Of a DNA stretch of 50,902 nt, positions 1-8,362 are shown one piece after another. Origin of the DNA: an uncultured Eggerthellaceae bacterium (GTDB lineage Bacteria; Actinomycetota; Coriobacteriia; Coriobacteriales; Eggerthellaceae); NCBI GenBank assembly GCA_910588905.1, contig CAJURZ010000019.1, positions 1 through 50,902 of the forward strand, in the 5' to 3' direction. The position numbers and the translations under genes are program-made. The notes beneath the pieces were generated by a model. That model saw nothing but the letters and a program-made list of their open reading frames with translations, made no database searches and was not told the origin of the DNA. Every line of letters starts with the position of its first letter. Position 1 is the first letter of the stretch.

Positions 1-55
1 AACCCACGACTTCCACGTTGCGAACGTGGCGCTCTCCCAGCTGAGCTACATCCCC
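1..55 (-). tRNA. tRNA-Ala(CGC), partial at window edge
   Basis: Read on the minus strand, this gives an acceptor strand GGGGATG, a D-arm GCTC..GAGC, an anticodon stem CCACG/CGTGG and a loop TTCGCAA with anticodon CGC, so it decodes GCG alanine codons. The variable region and the start of the T arm are present. The rest of the T arm, the 3' acceptor strand and the CCA lie outside the window. Confidence 0.9.
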
Positions 56-89
56 GTCTATGCTCACAGTGCATGGCTGCGAAACATGG

Positions 90-118
90 ATTTTGGCGAA
101 AACGATGCGGCTTGTCAA
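90..118 (-). promoter_or_regulatory. promoter of the tRNA-Ala gene
   Basis: On the minus strand there is a perfect -35 TTGACA (113-118), a 17-nt spacer and a -10 CAAAAT (90-95, four of six consensus bases), about 35 nt upstream of the tRNA 5' end. The spacing and the perfect -35 support a sigma-70-type promoter; the start site is inferred. Confidence 0.55.
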
Positions 119-140
119 ACGACATTCGCGCTGGTCTGCC

Positions 141-485
141 TTAGGAGAGCACCTGCTCCTTATCGTGGAACAGCTTGATGTTCTCGGGGGCAGGCTCAGG
201 GGGTGTATCGTCGATGAATTCGCCGAAGAGGGGTTCGCCATCTTGGGAGAGCTCTACCATGCCGGTGAGCACATCAGCGAATTGATAGGAGTGACGAGCA
301 GTGCGACCGCGCTTGCGCTCAACCTCCATGATGAACAACCGCGGGTGCACCTGAGTGAGCACGCCCACGTTCTCTACGATCTTCGAACGACCCATGTTCG
401 CGCGGACCTTGATCTTCTGGCCGACGAAGTCATTCAGGGTGTCGTGGATGCTATCTACGATCTTTGCCTGCTTAGCGAGATCCAT
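141..485 (-). CDS. veg: Veg family protein
   Basis: A 114-residue protein of the Veg family, small proteins with an SH3-like fold; in Bacillus subtilis Veg stimulates biofilm genes, but its role in actinobacteria is unknown. The hallmark block V-GQKIKVRANMGR-K near residues 20-35, followed by GVL and a YP-like HPRLFIM strand, is present. Veg itself is about 86 residues; here an acidic, Pro-rich tail of about 25 residues is added. The ATG at 485 was chosen because AAGGGAG lies just upstream; a longer frame to 530 has no ribosome site. It is divergent from the peptidase at 626. Family assignment is firm, function is not. Confidence 0.8.
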   Translation of the reverse strand: MDLAKQAKIVDSIHDTLNDFVGQKIKVRANMGRSKIVENVGVLTQVHPRLFIMEVERKRGRTARHSYQFADVLTGMVELSQDGEPLFGEFIDDTPPEPAPENIKLFHDKEQVLS

Positions 486-520
486 ACATCTCCCTTGTCG
501 TTTCTTGATATTGCCGCGGT

Positions 521-550
521 ATAGTAGCACCCCGAAGGGCGAACGGTCTA
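521..550 (-). promoter_or_regulatory. candidate promoter of veg
   Basis: On the minus strand, TAGACC (545-550), an 18-nt spacer and TACTAT (521-526) sit about 36 nt upstream of the veg start. Both hexamers deviate from consensus, so this is a candidate only. Confidence 0.4.
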
Positions 551-625
551 TTTGGAGGGGTGAGCGGTACCTACCCCAACGAGGCCGCCGACAATAGCAC
601 CGTTGTCTATCTCCAAGGAGGGATC

Positions 626-1615
626 ATGTTCGAAGAAGCCGGTTTTGCGGATCTGCCCCGCTTTCGGGCGGCTCATTTCACAGATGAAGAGGGAGGAACC
701 GGCTGTACGGTATTCATCGCGCCCGAAGGGGCGGTGGGTGGAGTGGATGTTCGCGGTGGAGCGCCCGCTACCCGGGAAACGGATCTGCTGCGTCCTGAGA
801 ACATGGTTGAGCAAGTCCATGCCGTGATGCTCTCAGGTGGATCAGCCTTCGGACTGGAGGCTGCTTGCGGGGCTATGGAGGTCTTGGCTCAGCATGACTG
901 CGGATTCCATCTGGCAGGAGCGTGTGTGCCCATCGTCTGTGGGGCATCCCTGTTCGACCTGCCCATAGGAAGGCCAGTGTGGCCAGGGAAGGCAGCCGGC
1001 ACGAAGGCGACCCAGGCGGCTTTGGGCGCTGACGTCCATGATCTGCCTCAGGGATGCGTGGGGGCTGGAACGGGGGCAACGGTGGGCAAGATGGGTCTCC
1101 CCACCCAGGTCATGAAATCCGGTTTCGGCTGGGCTGGTCTCAAGCAAGGGGACTTGGCGGTCATCGCGAATGTGGCTGTGAATGCGCTCGGCAATGTGAT
1201 GACGGCCGATGGGAGTTGGGTGGCAGGCACTCTTGGTGCTGACGGCCACGTGGAAGACCCTTTCGCTGCTGCGGCAAGAGCCTTAGCTCTCCAGGCCTCT
1301 GCATCGGCTCAGGCACCAGAGGGTCAGCCCGTCTCCAACACCACGCTTGGCTGCGTCCTGACCAATGCTCGCCTCACGAAGGCACAGGCTACGAAGGTGG
1401 CTCAGATCGCTCAGGATGCCTATGCTCGGCATATTAAACCAGCGCACACCTTGAATGACGGGGATACCATCTTCACGATGGCTTCCGGAGAGGTGCAAGC
1501 CCCGGTGGATCAGGTGGGCATCCTAGCCACGGAGGCCATGGGTCGCGCCATCCTCTCTGCCGTTCGCCACGCCGCCTCTGCTTACGGCTTGAAGGCCGCT
1601 TGTGATGTCCGTTGA
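626..1615 (+). CDS. P1 family (S58, DmpA-like) peptidase
   Basis: A 329-residue member of peptidase family S58 / P1, related to the aminopeptidase DmpA and the ornithine acetyltransferase fold; these enzymes activate by self-cleavage in front of a Ser or Thr nucleophile. Seen: the N-terminal GG-TGCTV block, R-T-D-LL-PE, the VHAVMLSGGSAFGLEAA segment and a later NTTLGCVLTNARL segment. Thr239 in NTT is the likely new N-terminus after cleavage (inferred by family analogy). The ATG at 626 follows AAGGAGG; a GTG at 560 in frame lacks a ribosome site. Its 3' end overlaps the histidine kinase gene by 14 nt, suggesting cotranscription. Substrate unknown; cytoplasmic, no signal peptide. Confidence 0.85.
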   Translation: MFEEAGFADLPRFRAAHFTDEEGGTGCTVFIAPEGAVGGVDVRGGAPATRETDLLRPENMVEQVHAVMLSGGSAFGLEAACGAMEVLAQHDCGFHLAGACVPIVCGASLFDLPIGRPVWPGKAAGTKATQAALGADVHDLPQGCVGAGTGATVGKMGLPTQVMKSGFGWAGLKQGDLAVIANVAVNALGNVMTADGSWVAGTLGADGHVEDPFAAAARALALQASASAQAPEGQPVSNTTLGCVLTNARLTKAQATKVAQIAQDAYARHIKPAHTLNDGDTIFTMASGEVQAPVDQVGILATEAMGRAILSAVRHAASAYGLKAACDVR

Positions 1616-2945
1616 CCATCTCAAGAGCCTGCTGGTGAGCAGCAGGCCGATGAGCGCAACCCGCTGGCTGGTAGATGGGGTGATAGCTGCGGGTGCCTTT
1701 GGCTTCGGCATGTTGCAGATGACCATTGCGGTGAATCTGCTGCTGCCTGATGAATTCACGCGCTTGATGCTGGGCATTCGCGCCCTTGCTCCCTCTGCGC
1801 TCGCCATCACGGGCATCCTGCTCACCTGTTTGCCGCTCATCGGGCGTGAGCGCCTTCCCTGGCCTGCCTTCGCCCTCTGCACGGGTTTCTGGCTGCTATT
1901 CACGCACCTATTGGGGATAGGGACGCTCTCTTTGGTGGGACCGCTGATAGCGCTGTTCACGGTGGCCTATGATCGCAGCCGCACGGAATGCCTCATAGCG
2001 GGTATCCTCTTGCTCTGCTGCGTGCTCGTGGTTCCGCTTTTGACCCCGGGCCCTGCCTCTCCCTTCAACAACCTCATCCTGCTCCAGAATGCTACCCTCG
2101 TGGTGGCGGTGTCGTTGGCGGGCTATGCCTTCCACATGCGGGAAGACTTCCTTGAGGCGGCCGAAGCCAGGGCGCTACAGGCCGAGCAACTTCAAGAGGC
2201 TGAGCGCCTGCGGGCGGAAGAGGCTTTGCGCACGGCCGATGCCGAAGCTTCCCGGCGCGTTGAGGCTGAGCGTGTGCGCATCGCCCGGGAGGTCCATGAC
2301 ATCACGGCCCATTCACTCTCTGCGGTGAGCATCCAAGCATCGGCGGCGCTGCGTCTGATGGAGGCTGATCCTGCCGCTGCTAAGGATTCCCTGGAAGCCG
2401 TACGCGTCACGGCGAAGGATGCGCTCGGTGAGATGCGCGCCATGATCGGCGTTCTGCGCGGGGATGCTCCTGAGGCTCAGACGCGCCCCACCCAAGGCAC
2501 GGACCGCCTGGGGGATCTGCTGGACTATCTGGAGTCCGCGGGTATCAGGGCCTCGGTGGATGAGCCTGCTTATGACAAGGCCCGGGTGCCTGCCTATATC
2601 GACATCGCCCTGTTCGGCATAGCTCGCGAAGCGGTGACGAACATCGTGCGGCATTCCCACGCCACCCATGCTTCCCTTCGGTTGGCGGTGGGCGAAGGGG
2701 CAGCCACGCTCCAGGTGATCGATGATGGCGTTGGCATGGCCCCGGGAGAGCTGGTCACAGGCCATGGTCTGGAAGGCATGCGCGAGCGCGTCAATGTGCT
2801 CGGGGGTCAGTTCGAAGCGGCCGCACGCGAAGGAGGCGAAGGAAGCGAAGAAGGCCCCGAGGGCGAAAGAAGGGGGTTCGCGCTCACGGCCCGCATCCCG
2901 CTTGCCGGGCCTCAGGAGAGCCTGCACCAAGAGGAAGGTATCTAG
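1602..2945 (+). CDS. sensor histidine kinase, NarL/DesK type
   Basis: A 447-residue membrane kinase. The first 175 residues hold about five hydrophobic segments and no sizeable extracellular loop, suggesting an intramembrane sensor. A short coiled coil (about 180-225, rich in Ala/Glu/Arg) leads to the HisKA_3 phosphoacceptor region, with His232 in EVHDITAHSLSAV. The HATPase_c domain follows, with AVTNIVRHS (N box), DDGVGM and GHGLEGMRERV (G boxes). GTG 1602 and ATG 1605 are both possible starts; the overlap with the peptidase gene makes either plausible. The partner is the regulator 3 nt downstream. Signal and targets are not evident. Confidence 0.9.
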   Translation: MMSVDHLKSLLVSSRPMSATRWLVDGVIAAGAFGFGMLQMTIAVNLLLPDEFTRLMLGIRALAPSALAITGILLTCLPLIGRERLPWPAFALCTGFWLLFTHLLGIGTLSLVGPLIALFTVAYDRSRTECLIAGILLLCCVLVVPLLTPGPASPFNNLILLQNATLVVAVSLAGYAFHMREDFLEAAEARALQAEQLQEAERLRAEEALRTADAEASRRVEAERVRIAREVHDITAHSLSAVSIQASAALRLMEADPAAAKDSLEAVRVTAKDALGEMRAMIGVLRGDAPEAQTRPTQGTDRLGDLLDYLESAGIRASVDEPAYDKARVPAYIDIALFGIAREAVTNIVRHSHATHASLRLAVGEGAATLQVIDDGVGMAPGELVTGHGLEGMRERVNVLGGQFEAAAREGGEGSEEGPEGERRGFALTARIPLAGPQESLHQEEGI

Positions 2946-2948
2946 CCT

Positions 2949-3668
2949 ATGGCTGCGATAGAGAAGCGAAGCGCGAAGCGCCCCATCAGGGTCCTCGTTG
3001 CCGATGACCAGGAGCTCGTGCGCTCGGGCTATAAGGCCATCCTGAACACATTCCCGGATATCGAGGTCATCGGCGTTGCTAAAGACGGCAAGCAGGCGGT
3101 GGATGAGGCTTTGCGCCGGAAGCCGGATGTCATCCTCATGGATATCCGCATGCCCGAGCTGAACGGCATCGATGCCACGCGCCGGATCGCTCAAAGCCCG
3201 CTTCTGGGTGACACCCATGTACTGGTGCTGACCACGTTCGACATAGACGAATATGTCTATGACGCGTTGGAGGCGGGGGCCAGCGGATTCCTCTTGAAGG
3301 ATGCGGACCCAGAGGAGATCGCCCGGGCTATCCATATCGTGGCGAAGGGAGAAGCGCTCATCCAGCCTTCGGTGATGAAGCGGCTCGTGGAGACGTTCGC
3401 TCATGCAAGGCGCAGCGCTGCATCAGGGGCTATGGCGCAGGGCGGTCAAGGATTGGAGATCCTCACTGATCGCGAACGGGAGATCCTGCAGCTCGTGGCT
3501 ACGGGCGCTGACAATGACCGGATCGGCGAGCTGCTGTTCATCTCGCCAGCTACCGTGAAGACGCATCTCGCGCGCATCATGGCGAAGACGGGCTCCCATG
3601 ACCGGGCTCAGCTGGTGGTTCTTGCTTATGAGAGCGGCCTCGTTTCGCCTTCGCTGTCTGACCGATGA
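2949..3668 (+). CDS. NarL/FixJ-family response regulator
   Basis: A 239-residue DNA-binding regulator. Receiver domain at residues 13-130 with the acidic pair in VADDQ, phosphoacceptor Asp65 in LMDIRMP and the conserved Lys in LLKDADPEE. LuxR-type helix-turn-helix at about 170-232 (LTDREREILQLVATG...ISPATVKTHLARI). It lies 3 nt after the kinase gene, so the two form one operon and a cognate pair. Regulon unknown; the downstream groESL operon has its own CIRCE promoter and need not be a target. Confidence 0.93.
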   Translation: MAAIEKRSAKRPIRVLVADDQELVRSGYKAILNTFPDIEVIGVAKDGKQAVDEALRRKPDVILMDIRMPELNGIDATRRIAQSPLLGDTHVLVLTTFDIDEYVYDALEAGASGFLLKDADPEEIARAIHIVAKGEALIQPSVMKRLVETFAHARRSAASGAMAQGGQGLEILTDREREILQLVATGADNDRIGELLFISPATVKTHLARIMAKTGSHDRAQLVVLAYESGLVSPSLSDR

Positions 3669-3717
3669 TGCTTCGGCAACATAAGCGTGACACTGTCAGA
3701 TTTCTTGTGGATAGCCC

Positions 3718-3745
3718 TTGCAATGAGCACTGAGGCTGCTAATAT
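3718..3745 (+). promoter_or_regulatory. groESL promoter
   Basis: TTGCAA (3718-3723), a 16-nt spacer and TAATAT (3740-3745) form a good sigma-70-type promoter. Transcription would start at or just before the CIRCE element, as expected for an HrcA-repressed operon. Confidence 0.65.
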
Positions 3746-3758
3746 ATCCACCGATACT

Positions 3759-3785
3759 TTAGCACTCGCACCCTTTGAGTGCTAA
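3759..3785 (+). promoter_or_regulatory. CIRCE operator (HrcA site)
   Basis: TTAGCACTC, nine bases, GAGTGCTAA is an exact match to the CIRCE inverted repeat bound by the heat-shock repressor HrcA. It lies just downstream of the promoter and about 90 nt before groES. hrcA itself is not in the window. Confidence 0.97.
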
Positions 3786-3874
3786 AACAGCAAAAGAAGC
3801 TGATAACTCGGGGCTTCGACGAGCTGTACGGTGCGGGTGCGAGCAGGACACGAAGAGGAAAGGAAGGCTACGTC

Positions 3875-4162
3875 ATGAATCTTAAGCCCCTGGGCGACCG
3901 CGTCATCATCAAGCAGGATGAGGCGGAGGAGAAGACGTCGTCAGGTCTCTACATCGCGGGTGACGCGAAGGAGAAGCCCCAAACCGGTACGGTCTTGGCT
4001 GTGGGTCCTGGCAAGCTGGACAAGGATGGCAAGAACCTGCCCATGCCCGTCAAGAAGGGCGATCGGGTCGTCTACAGCAAGTATGGCGGGAATGAGATCC
4101 TCACTGACAACGAAGAGGTGCTGATCGTTCGCGCTGATGATATCTACGCAGTATTCGCTTAA
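3875..4162 (+). CDS. groES: co-chaperonin GroES
   Basis: A 95-residue GroES (Cpn10), which forms the heptameric lid of the GroEL folding chamber. It starts MNLKPLGDRVIIK and contains the mobile loop (EEKTSSGLYIA, about 17-27) and a typical C-terminus VRADDIYAVF. The ATG at 3875 follows AAAGGAAGG; a frame extending to 3779 runs through the CIRCE element and is not genuine. The 206-bp region upstream holds promoter and CIRCE. groL follows after 30 nt. Confidence 0.97.
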   Translation: MNLKPLGDRVIIKQDEAEEKTSSGLYIAGDAKEKPQTGTVLAVGPGKLDKDGKNLPMPVKKGDRVVYSKYGGNEILTDNEEVLIVRADDIYAVFA

Positions 4163-4192
4163 CCCCTTGCTCATAGAAAGGAAGCAACTCCT

Positions 4193-5821
4193 ATGGCTAA
4201 AGAGATAAAGTTCGACGCTGATGCCCGCTCTGGGCTTGCCGCTGGCGTCAGCAAGCTGTCCGATGCCGTCAAGGTCACCTTGGGGCCCAAGGGCCGCTAT
4301 GTTGCTCTGGAGAAGTCCTATGGCGCCCCCACCATCACCAACGACGGTGTGACCGTTGCCAAGGAAGTGGAGCTGGAAGACAAGATCGAGAACATGGGCG
4401 CTCAGCTCGTGCGCGAAGTGGCCGTGAAGACCAACGATGTTGCCGGTGACGGCACCACCACGGCAACCCTGCTGGCTGATGTCATCGTGCAAGACGGCCT
4501 CAAGAACGTGACTGCCGGTGCTGATGCCCTGGCCATCCGCCGTGGCATCGAGCAGGCCACGGAGACGGTGGTAGAGGCCATCAAGAAGGCCGCTAAGAAC
4601 GTTTCCACCAAGGAGCAGATCGCCAACGTGGGCACCATCTCTGCGGGCGATGCCACCATCGGCGAGAAGATCGCCGAGGCTATGGCGAAGGTGGGCAAGG
4701 ATGGTGCCATCAGCGTGGAGGAGAGCCAGACCTTCGGCATCGAGATGGATGTCGTGGAGGGCATGCAGTATGACCGCGGCTACATCTCTCCCTACATGGC
4801 AACTGACATGGAGAAGATGGAAGCGGTCCTGAAGGACCCCTACATCCTGCTGACGGATCAGAAGGTATCCAACGTGCAGGACTTCATCCCGCTGCTGGAA
4901 GAGGTCATGCGCTCTGGTCGTCCGCTGTTCCTGGTAGCGGAGGATGTTGATGGCGAAGCCCTGGCAACCCTGCTTCTGAACAAGCTCCGCGGCACGCTGA
5001 ACGTGGTGGCCATCAAGGCTCCCGGCTTCGGGGATCGTCGCAAGCGCATCCTGGAGGACATCGCTGCTGTCACGGGTGCCCAGGTCATCGACAAGGACTT
5101 CGGCATGACCTTGGCTGATGCCACCATCGACATGATGGGCACCGCTAAGACCGTCAAGGTCACCAAGGACAACTCCCTGATCGTGGATGGCGCTGGCAAG
5201 AAGAAGGAGATCGAAGCCCGCATCGGCCAGATCAAGGCTGAGCTCGAGCGCACTGACTCCGACTTCGATCGCGAGAAGCTCCAGGAGCGCCTCTCCAAGC
5301 TCTCCGGTGGCGTTGCCGTGCTCAAGGTGGGCGCTGCTACCGAATCCGAGCTCAAGGAGAAGAAGTCTCGCATCGAGGACGCCCTGCAGGCAACCCGCGC
5401 TGCCGTGGAGGAGGGTATCGTGGCCGGTGGCGGTGTGGCTCTGGTCAACGCTATCCCTGCTGTCGACAAGATGAAGGTGGATGCGGACGAGCAGGTGGGC
5501 GTGAACATCATCCGCCGTGCTCTGGAGGCTCCGCTGCGTGCCATCGCCGAGAACGCTGGCTATGAGGGCAGCGTTGAGGTGGCTGAGGTCAAGAAGGCCA
5601 AGGCTGGCATGGGCCGCAACTACAAGACGGGCGAGTGGGGCGACATGATCAAGATGGGCGTCAATGACCCGGTCAAGGTCACCCGTACCGCCCTTCAGTC
5701 CGCTGCCTCTGTGGCAAGCCTCATCCTCATCACCGAGGCTACCATCTCTGACATCCCTGAGGAAGGTCCTGACCTCTCCGCTCTGGCTGGAGCCATGGGC
5801 GGTGGCGGCGGCATGTACTAG
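4193..5821 (+). CDS. groL: chaperonin GroEL
   Basis: A full-length 542-residue GroEL (Cpn60), an ATP-driven 14-subunit folding machine. Seen: the nucleotide-binding GPKGR near residue 31, the ATPase block GDGTTTATLLA near 85-96, and a Gly/Met-rich C-terminal tail ending GGGGGMY, shorter than the GGM repeats of many GroELs. It begins MAKEIKFDADAR with AAAGGAAG upstream and is cotranscribed with groES under HrcA control. Actinobacteria often carry a second groEL elsewhere; none is seen here. Confidence 0.98.
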   Translation: MAKEIKFDADARSGLAAGVSKLSDAVKVTLGPKGRYVALEKSYGAPTITNDGVTVAKEVELEDKIENMGAQLVREVAVKTNDVAGDGTTTATLLADVIVQDGLKNVTAGADALAIRRGIEQATETVVEAIKKAAKNVSTKEQIANVGTISAGDATIGEKIAEAMAKVGKDGAISVEESQTFGIEMDVVEGMQYDRGYISPYMATDMEKMEAVLKDPYILLTDQKVSNVQDFIPLLEEVMRSGRPLFLVAEDVDGEALATLLLNKLRGTLNVVAIKAPGFGDRRKRILEDIAAVTGAQVIDKDFGMTLADATIDMMGTAKTVKVTKDNSLIVDGAGKKKEIEARIGQIKAELERTDSDFDREKLQERLSKLSGGVAVLKVGAATESELKEKKSRIEDALQATRAAVEEGIVAGGGVALVNAIPAVDKMKVDADEQVGVNIIRRALEAPLRAIAENAGYEGSVEVAEVKKAKAGMGRNYKTGEWGDMIKMGVNDPVKVTRTALQSAASVASLILITEATISDIPEEGPDLSALAGAMGGGGGMY

Positions 5822-5824
5822 TCG

Positions 5825-5858
5825 CTATTACGCCGCCGCTGCACGGACGGCGTAATAG
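5825..5858. terminator. hairpin after groL
   Basis: CTATTACGCCG (5825-5835) and CGGCGTAATAG (5848-5858) form a perfect 11-bp stem with a 12-nt loop, starting 3 nt after the groL stop. There is no following T run, so it may protect the 3' end or assist the stronger terminator 35 nt further on. Confidence 0.5.
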
Positions 5859-5891
5859 ATCGATGCTGCGAAGCCTCGGTGTCTTGGAACG

Positions 5892-5922
5892 AAAAAGGCC
5901 CCTGCGATGCAGGGGCCTTTTT
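5892..5922. terminator. bidirectional intrinsic terminator between groL and telA
   Basis: A perfect 14-bp inverted repeat, AAAAAGGCCCCTGC / GCAGGGGCCTTTTT, with a 3-nt loop. The A and T tracts make it a terminator for both converging units, groESL (plus) and xpaC-telA (minus). Confidence 0.92.
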
Positions 5923-5948
5923 GATGTGCTCCGTTGGAGGAGGAAGCG

Positions 5949-7103
5949 CTACTTCACTTCCATGAGCTTCTGCTTGAGCTCGGCTTCCATCTTGCGGATC
6001 TCCGCTTCGGCTTCTGCCCGCTTCTGACGGCCTTCGGCTTGGATCTGCATGACCTCGTCGAAGGTCTGGATGAGGTTGTCGTTGGTGGCCCTGAGCGTTT
6101 CGATATCCACGATGCCCCGTTCGCTGGCCCGAGCCACTTCCGTGGTGGATTGCTTGAGCTTCTCGGCGTTCTTCTTCAGCAGCTCGTTGGTCATGTCCGT
6201 GACGGCATTCTGAGCCTTGAGCGCTGCTTCGTTGTTCGCCATGCCCAGAGCAAGAACCATCTGGCTCTTCCACAGCGGGATGGTGTTCACCAAGGTGGTC
6301 TGGATCTTCTCCACCATGAGCATCTCGTTGTTCTGCACCAGGCGGATCTGGGGGGCTGTTTGCATGGCTATCATGCGCGTGAGATCCAGATCAGAGAGCT
6401 TCTTCTCGAATCGGACGAGGGAGGCTTCCAGCTTCTGCGCTGCCTCAGCGTCTTCCGTCCTTCCGCTGGCCTTCGCCTTGGCGCGCAGCTCTTGCAGCTC
6501 ACCGTTCTGGACCTCTTGCAGGCGCTTCTTTCCTGCAAGCAGATACATGGTGAGCTCTTTGAAATAGGTGAGGTTCAGCTCGTAGAGCTTGTCCAGCATG
6601 GCTGCATCCTTCATGAGCGCCATCTGGTGCTTCTCCAAAGCGCCTACGATCTTGTTGACATTGGCCTCGGCCTTGTCGTAGCGCGCTTTCATGGCCTGCA
6701 CCTTGTTCGCCTGCTTCTTGAAGAAGCCGAAGAGACCCTTCTCCTCTTCGGTGTCGAAGCCCTTGAGCTCCATCACCACGCCGGAGATGAGGTCTCCCGC
6801 CTCGCCAAGATCCTGGGTGCGCACGCGGTCCAGGGCAGTCTCGGAGAAGTCTGCCATCTTCTTCTGGGCTCCGGCACCGTATTGGAGGACGGTATTCGCA
6901 TCCGCCACATTGATCTGCTTCGAGAACGCCTCCACCTGAGCCATCTCCTCGGCAGAGAGCGAGTCCTCCAGGGTGGGTGCCTGCTGCGCCGGACTCGGGA
7001 TGACCTCCGCCTCAGTGACGATGACTGCCTCATCGGCCATATTCGGCGTCAGAGTGAGCTCAGGTACGGGCGCGTTGGGGATAGGGGAGTGTTCCTCTGT
7101 CAT
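5949..7103 (-). CDS. TelA / toxic anion resistance family protein
   Basis: A 384-residue soluble protein of the TelA family, named for a tellurite resistance determinant but of uncertain biochemical function; members are long, mostly helical proteins. Seen: a variable acidic N-terminus, then heptad-rich helices with typical TelA stretches such as RMIAMQTAPQIRLVQNN and LVNTIPLWKSQMVLALG near residues 260-300. ATG 7103 is preferred because GGAAGG lies about 7 nt upstream; ATG 7109 overlaps the xpaC stop as ATGA but sits directly on the ribosome site. It is cotranscribed with the XpaC-like gene, a pairing seen widely in bacteria. Confidence 0.88.
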   Translation of the reverse strand: MTEEHSPIPNAPVPELTLTPNMADEAVIVTEAEVIPSPAQQAPTLEDSLSAEEMAQVEAFSKQINVADANTVLQYGAGAQKKMADFSETALDRVRTQDLGEAGDLISGVVMELKGFDTEEEKGLFGFFKKQANKVQAMKARYDKAEANVNKIVGALEKHQMALMKDAAMLDKLYELNLTYFKELTMYLLAGKKRLQEVQNGELQELRAKAKASGRTEDAEAAQKLEASLVRFEKKLSDLDLTRMIAMQTAPQIRLVQNNEMLMVEKIQTTLVNTIPLWKSQMVLALGMANNEAALKAQNAVTDMTNELLKKNAEKLKQSTTEVARASERGIVDIETLRATNDNLIQTFDEVMQIQAEGRQKRAEAEAEIRKMEAELKQKLMEVK

Positions 7104-7105
7104 GA

Positions 7106-8293
7106 TCATTCCTTCCGGTTGTCGATCGTGTCTTCAGGCTTGCTGTCGAAGGGGCTCTCAGTGAGCCCTTCTTGGGCCAGGATGACGTTGAGAACGGATA
7201 TCTCGGAGGATACGTCCATGGAAAGGTCGGCGAAGGTGTCATCAAGGAGCTTCTCGTAGGCTTGGATGAGCACGTCCAGGGTGGACTCTATCTCGCGCCG
7301 AGAGCTCTTGATGTTCTCCCCTTGGACCTGCTGCTCCTCTAGGGCGTCATAGGCGGTGAGCAGCTTCACGGTGGTAGGGAGGTAGTAATCCGTGAGGCGC
7401 CCCAGCTGGTCCAGGACGCGCGGTTCGCACTTGACCCGATCAAGGATGCGACCAACCACCCCTTCGATATGCACGATGCGCTGGCTGACGCCCTCATCAG
7501 CTATGTCCACGTCAAGCTGGCGGATCTGCTTGAGGAATCCTGTGCCCGTGGTGATGAAGCTGCGCACCTCCGGGCTCAGGTTGTCGGTGTGATCGGGAGC
7601 AGGTCGGGCAGCGGCCTGGGCGCGACGGCGCTCCCGCTCTTCCAGTGCCTTTTGCTGTTGGGCTGACCGGAGCTGAAGATAGTGCCGATAGGCTTCGTCG
7701 GTCACGATGAGCGTGCGCTGCTCCGCATCCAGGTGTCCCTGGGGGAGCATCCCGCGACGCAGGAGCTCTTGGATAGCGGAGATGATCTTCGCGGGCTTCT
7801 GTCCCGTAGCCTGGGCTATCTCTGCGATGGGCACCGCTTCGCGGTTTCCGAAGATGCGTTGGAGCGTACCCAGCTGCCGTGCCATCTTCAGGCGACGGGT
7901 GCCGCTTATCAGCAGCGCCAGGGAGGGGATGAAGAAGGCTGCCATCACCGCAGTGCCTACGATGGCATTGGGGATGCCTATCCAAGGAGCGGTGACCAAG
8001 CAGCTCAAGAGAGGCATGCCGAAGCTGAAGGAGAGGATGCTGCCGAAGACCGTGCGCACGGTGCCTCCGCGCTTCGCTTTGGCGACGTTCCCGAATCGGG
8101 ACTCCAAAAGGGCTTGTTGCTGAGCCAGGAGCGCCCGCTGCTGGGCTTGGGCCTGGTTGGCCCGGTATCCCTCTACGGCTTGGCCGATGGCATCTCCTAT
8201 GGCGCTTCCCGCTGTGGTCAGCCCTTTTGCAACATTCCCTGCTACTTCACGGCAAAGCCGTTCGAAATCTTCTTGATTGTTCTGATAAGGCAT
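7106..8293 (-). CDS. XpaC-like membrane protein (halogen-hydrolysis family)
   Basis: A 395-residue protein resembling the XpaC / 5-bromo-4-chloroindolyl phosphate hydrolysis family that is regularly encoded beside telA. Residues 1-75 are hydrophilic with an Ala/Gln-rich coiled coil, followed by two close hydrophobic segments at about 85-135 (VFGSILSFSF..., AVMAAFFIPSLALLISG), and then a winged-helix-like and helical cytoplasmic part. RBS AGGA lies 5 nt before the ATG. Its stop overlaps the telA start region. Biochemical role unproven; a membrane partner for the soluble TelA protein is an inference from the pairing. Confidence 0.75.
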   Translation of the reverse strand: MPYQNNQEDFERLCREVAGNVAKGLTTAGSAIGDAIGQAVEGYRANQAQAQQRALLAQQQALLESRFGNVAKAKRGGTVRTVFGSILSFSFGMPLLSCLVTAPWIGIPNAIVGTAVMAAFFIPSLALLISGTRRLKMARQLGTLQRIFGNREAVPIAEIAQATGQKPAKIISAIQELLRRGMLPQGHLDAEQRTLIVTDEAYRHYLQLRSAQQQKALEERERRRAQAAARPAPDHTDNLSPEVRSFITTGTGFLKQIRQLDVDIADEGVSQRIVHIEGVVGRILDRVKCEPRVLDQLGRLTDYYLPTTVKLLTAYDALEEQQVQGENIKSSRREIESTLDVLIQAYEKLLDDTFADLSMDVSSEISVLNVILAQEGLTESPFDSKPEDTIDNRKE

Positions 8294-8362
8294 TCATATC
8301 CTGTTCGATATCCGGTGCCAACGACGATGATATTACCACGGAATGGGTTGGCTGCCCGCTGC

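Noticed and set aside
5934..7259. 441-residue plus-strand open frame
   Set aside because: Antisense to the TelA family gene; composed of Leu/His-rich shadow sequence.
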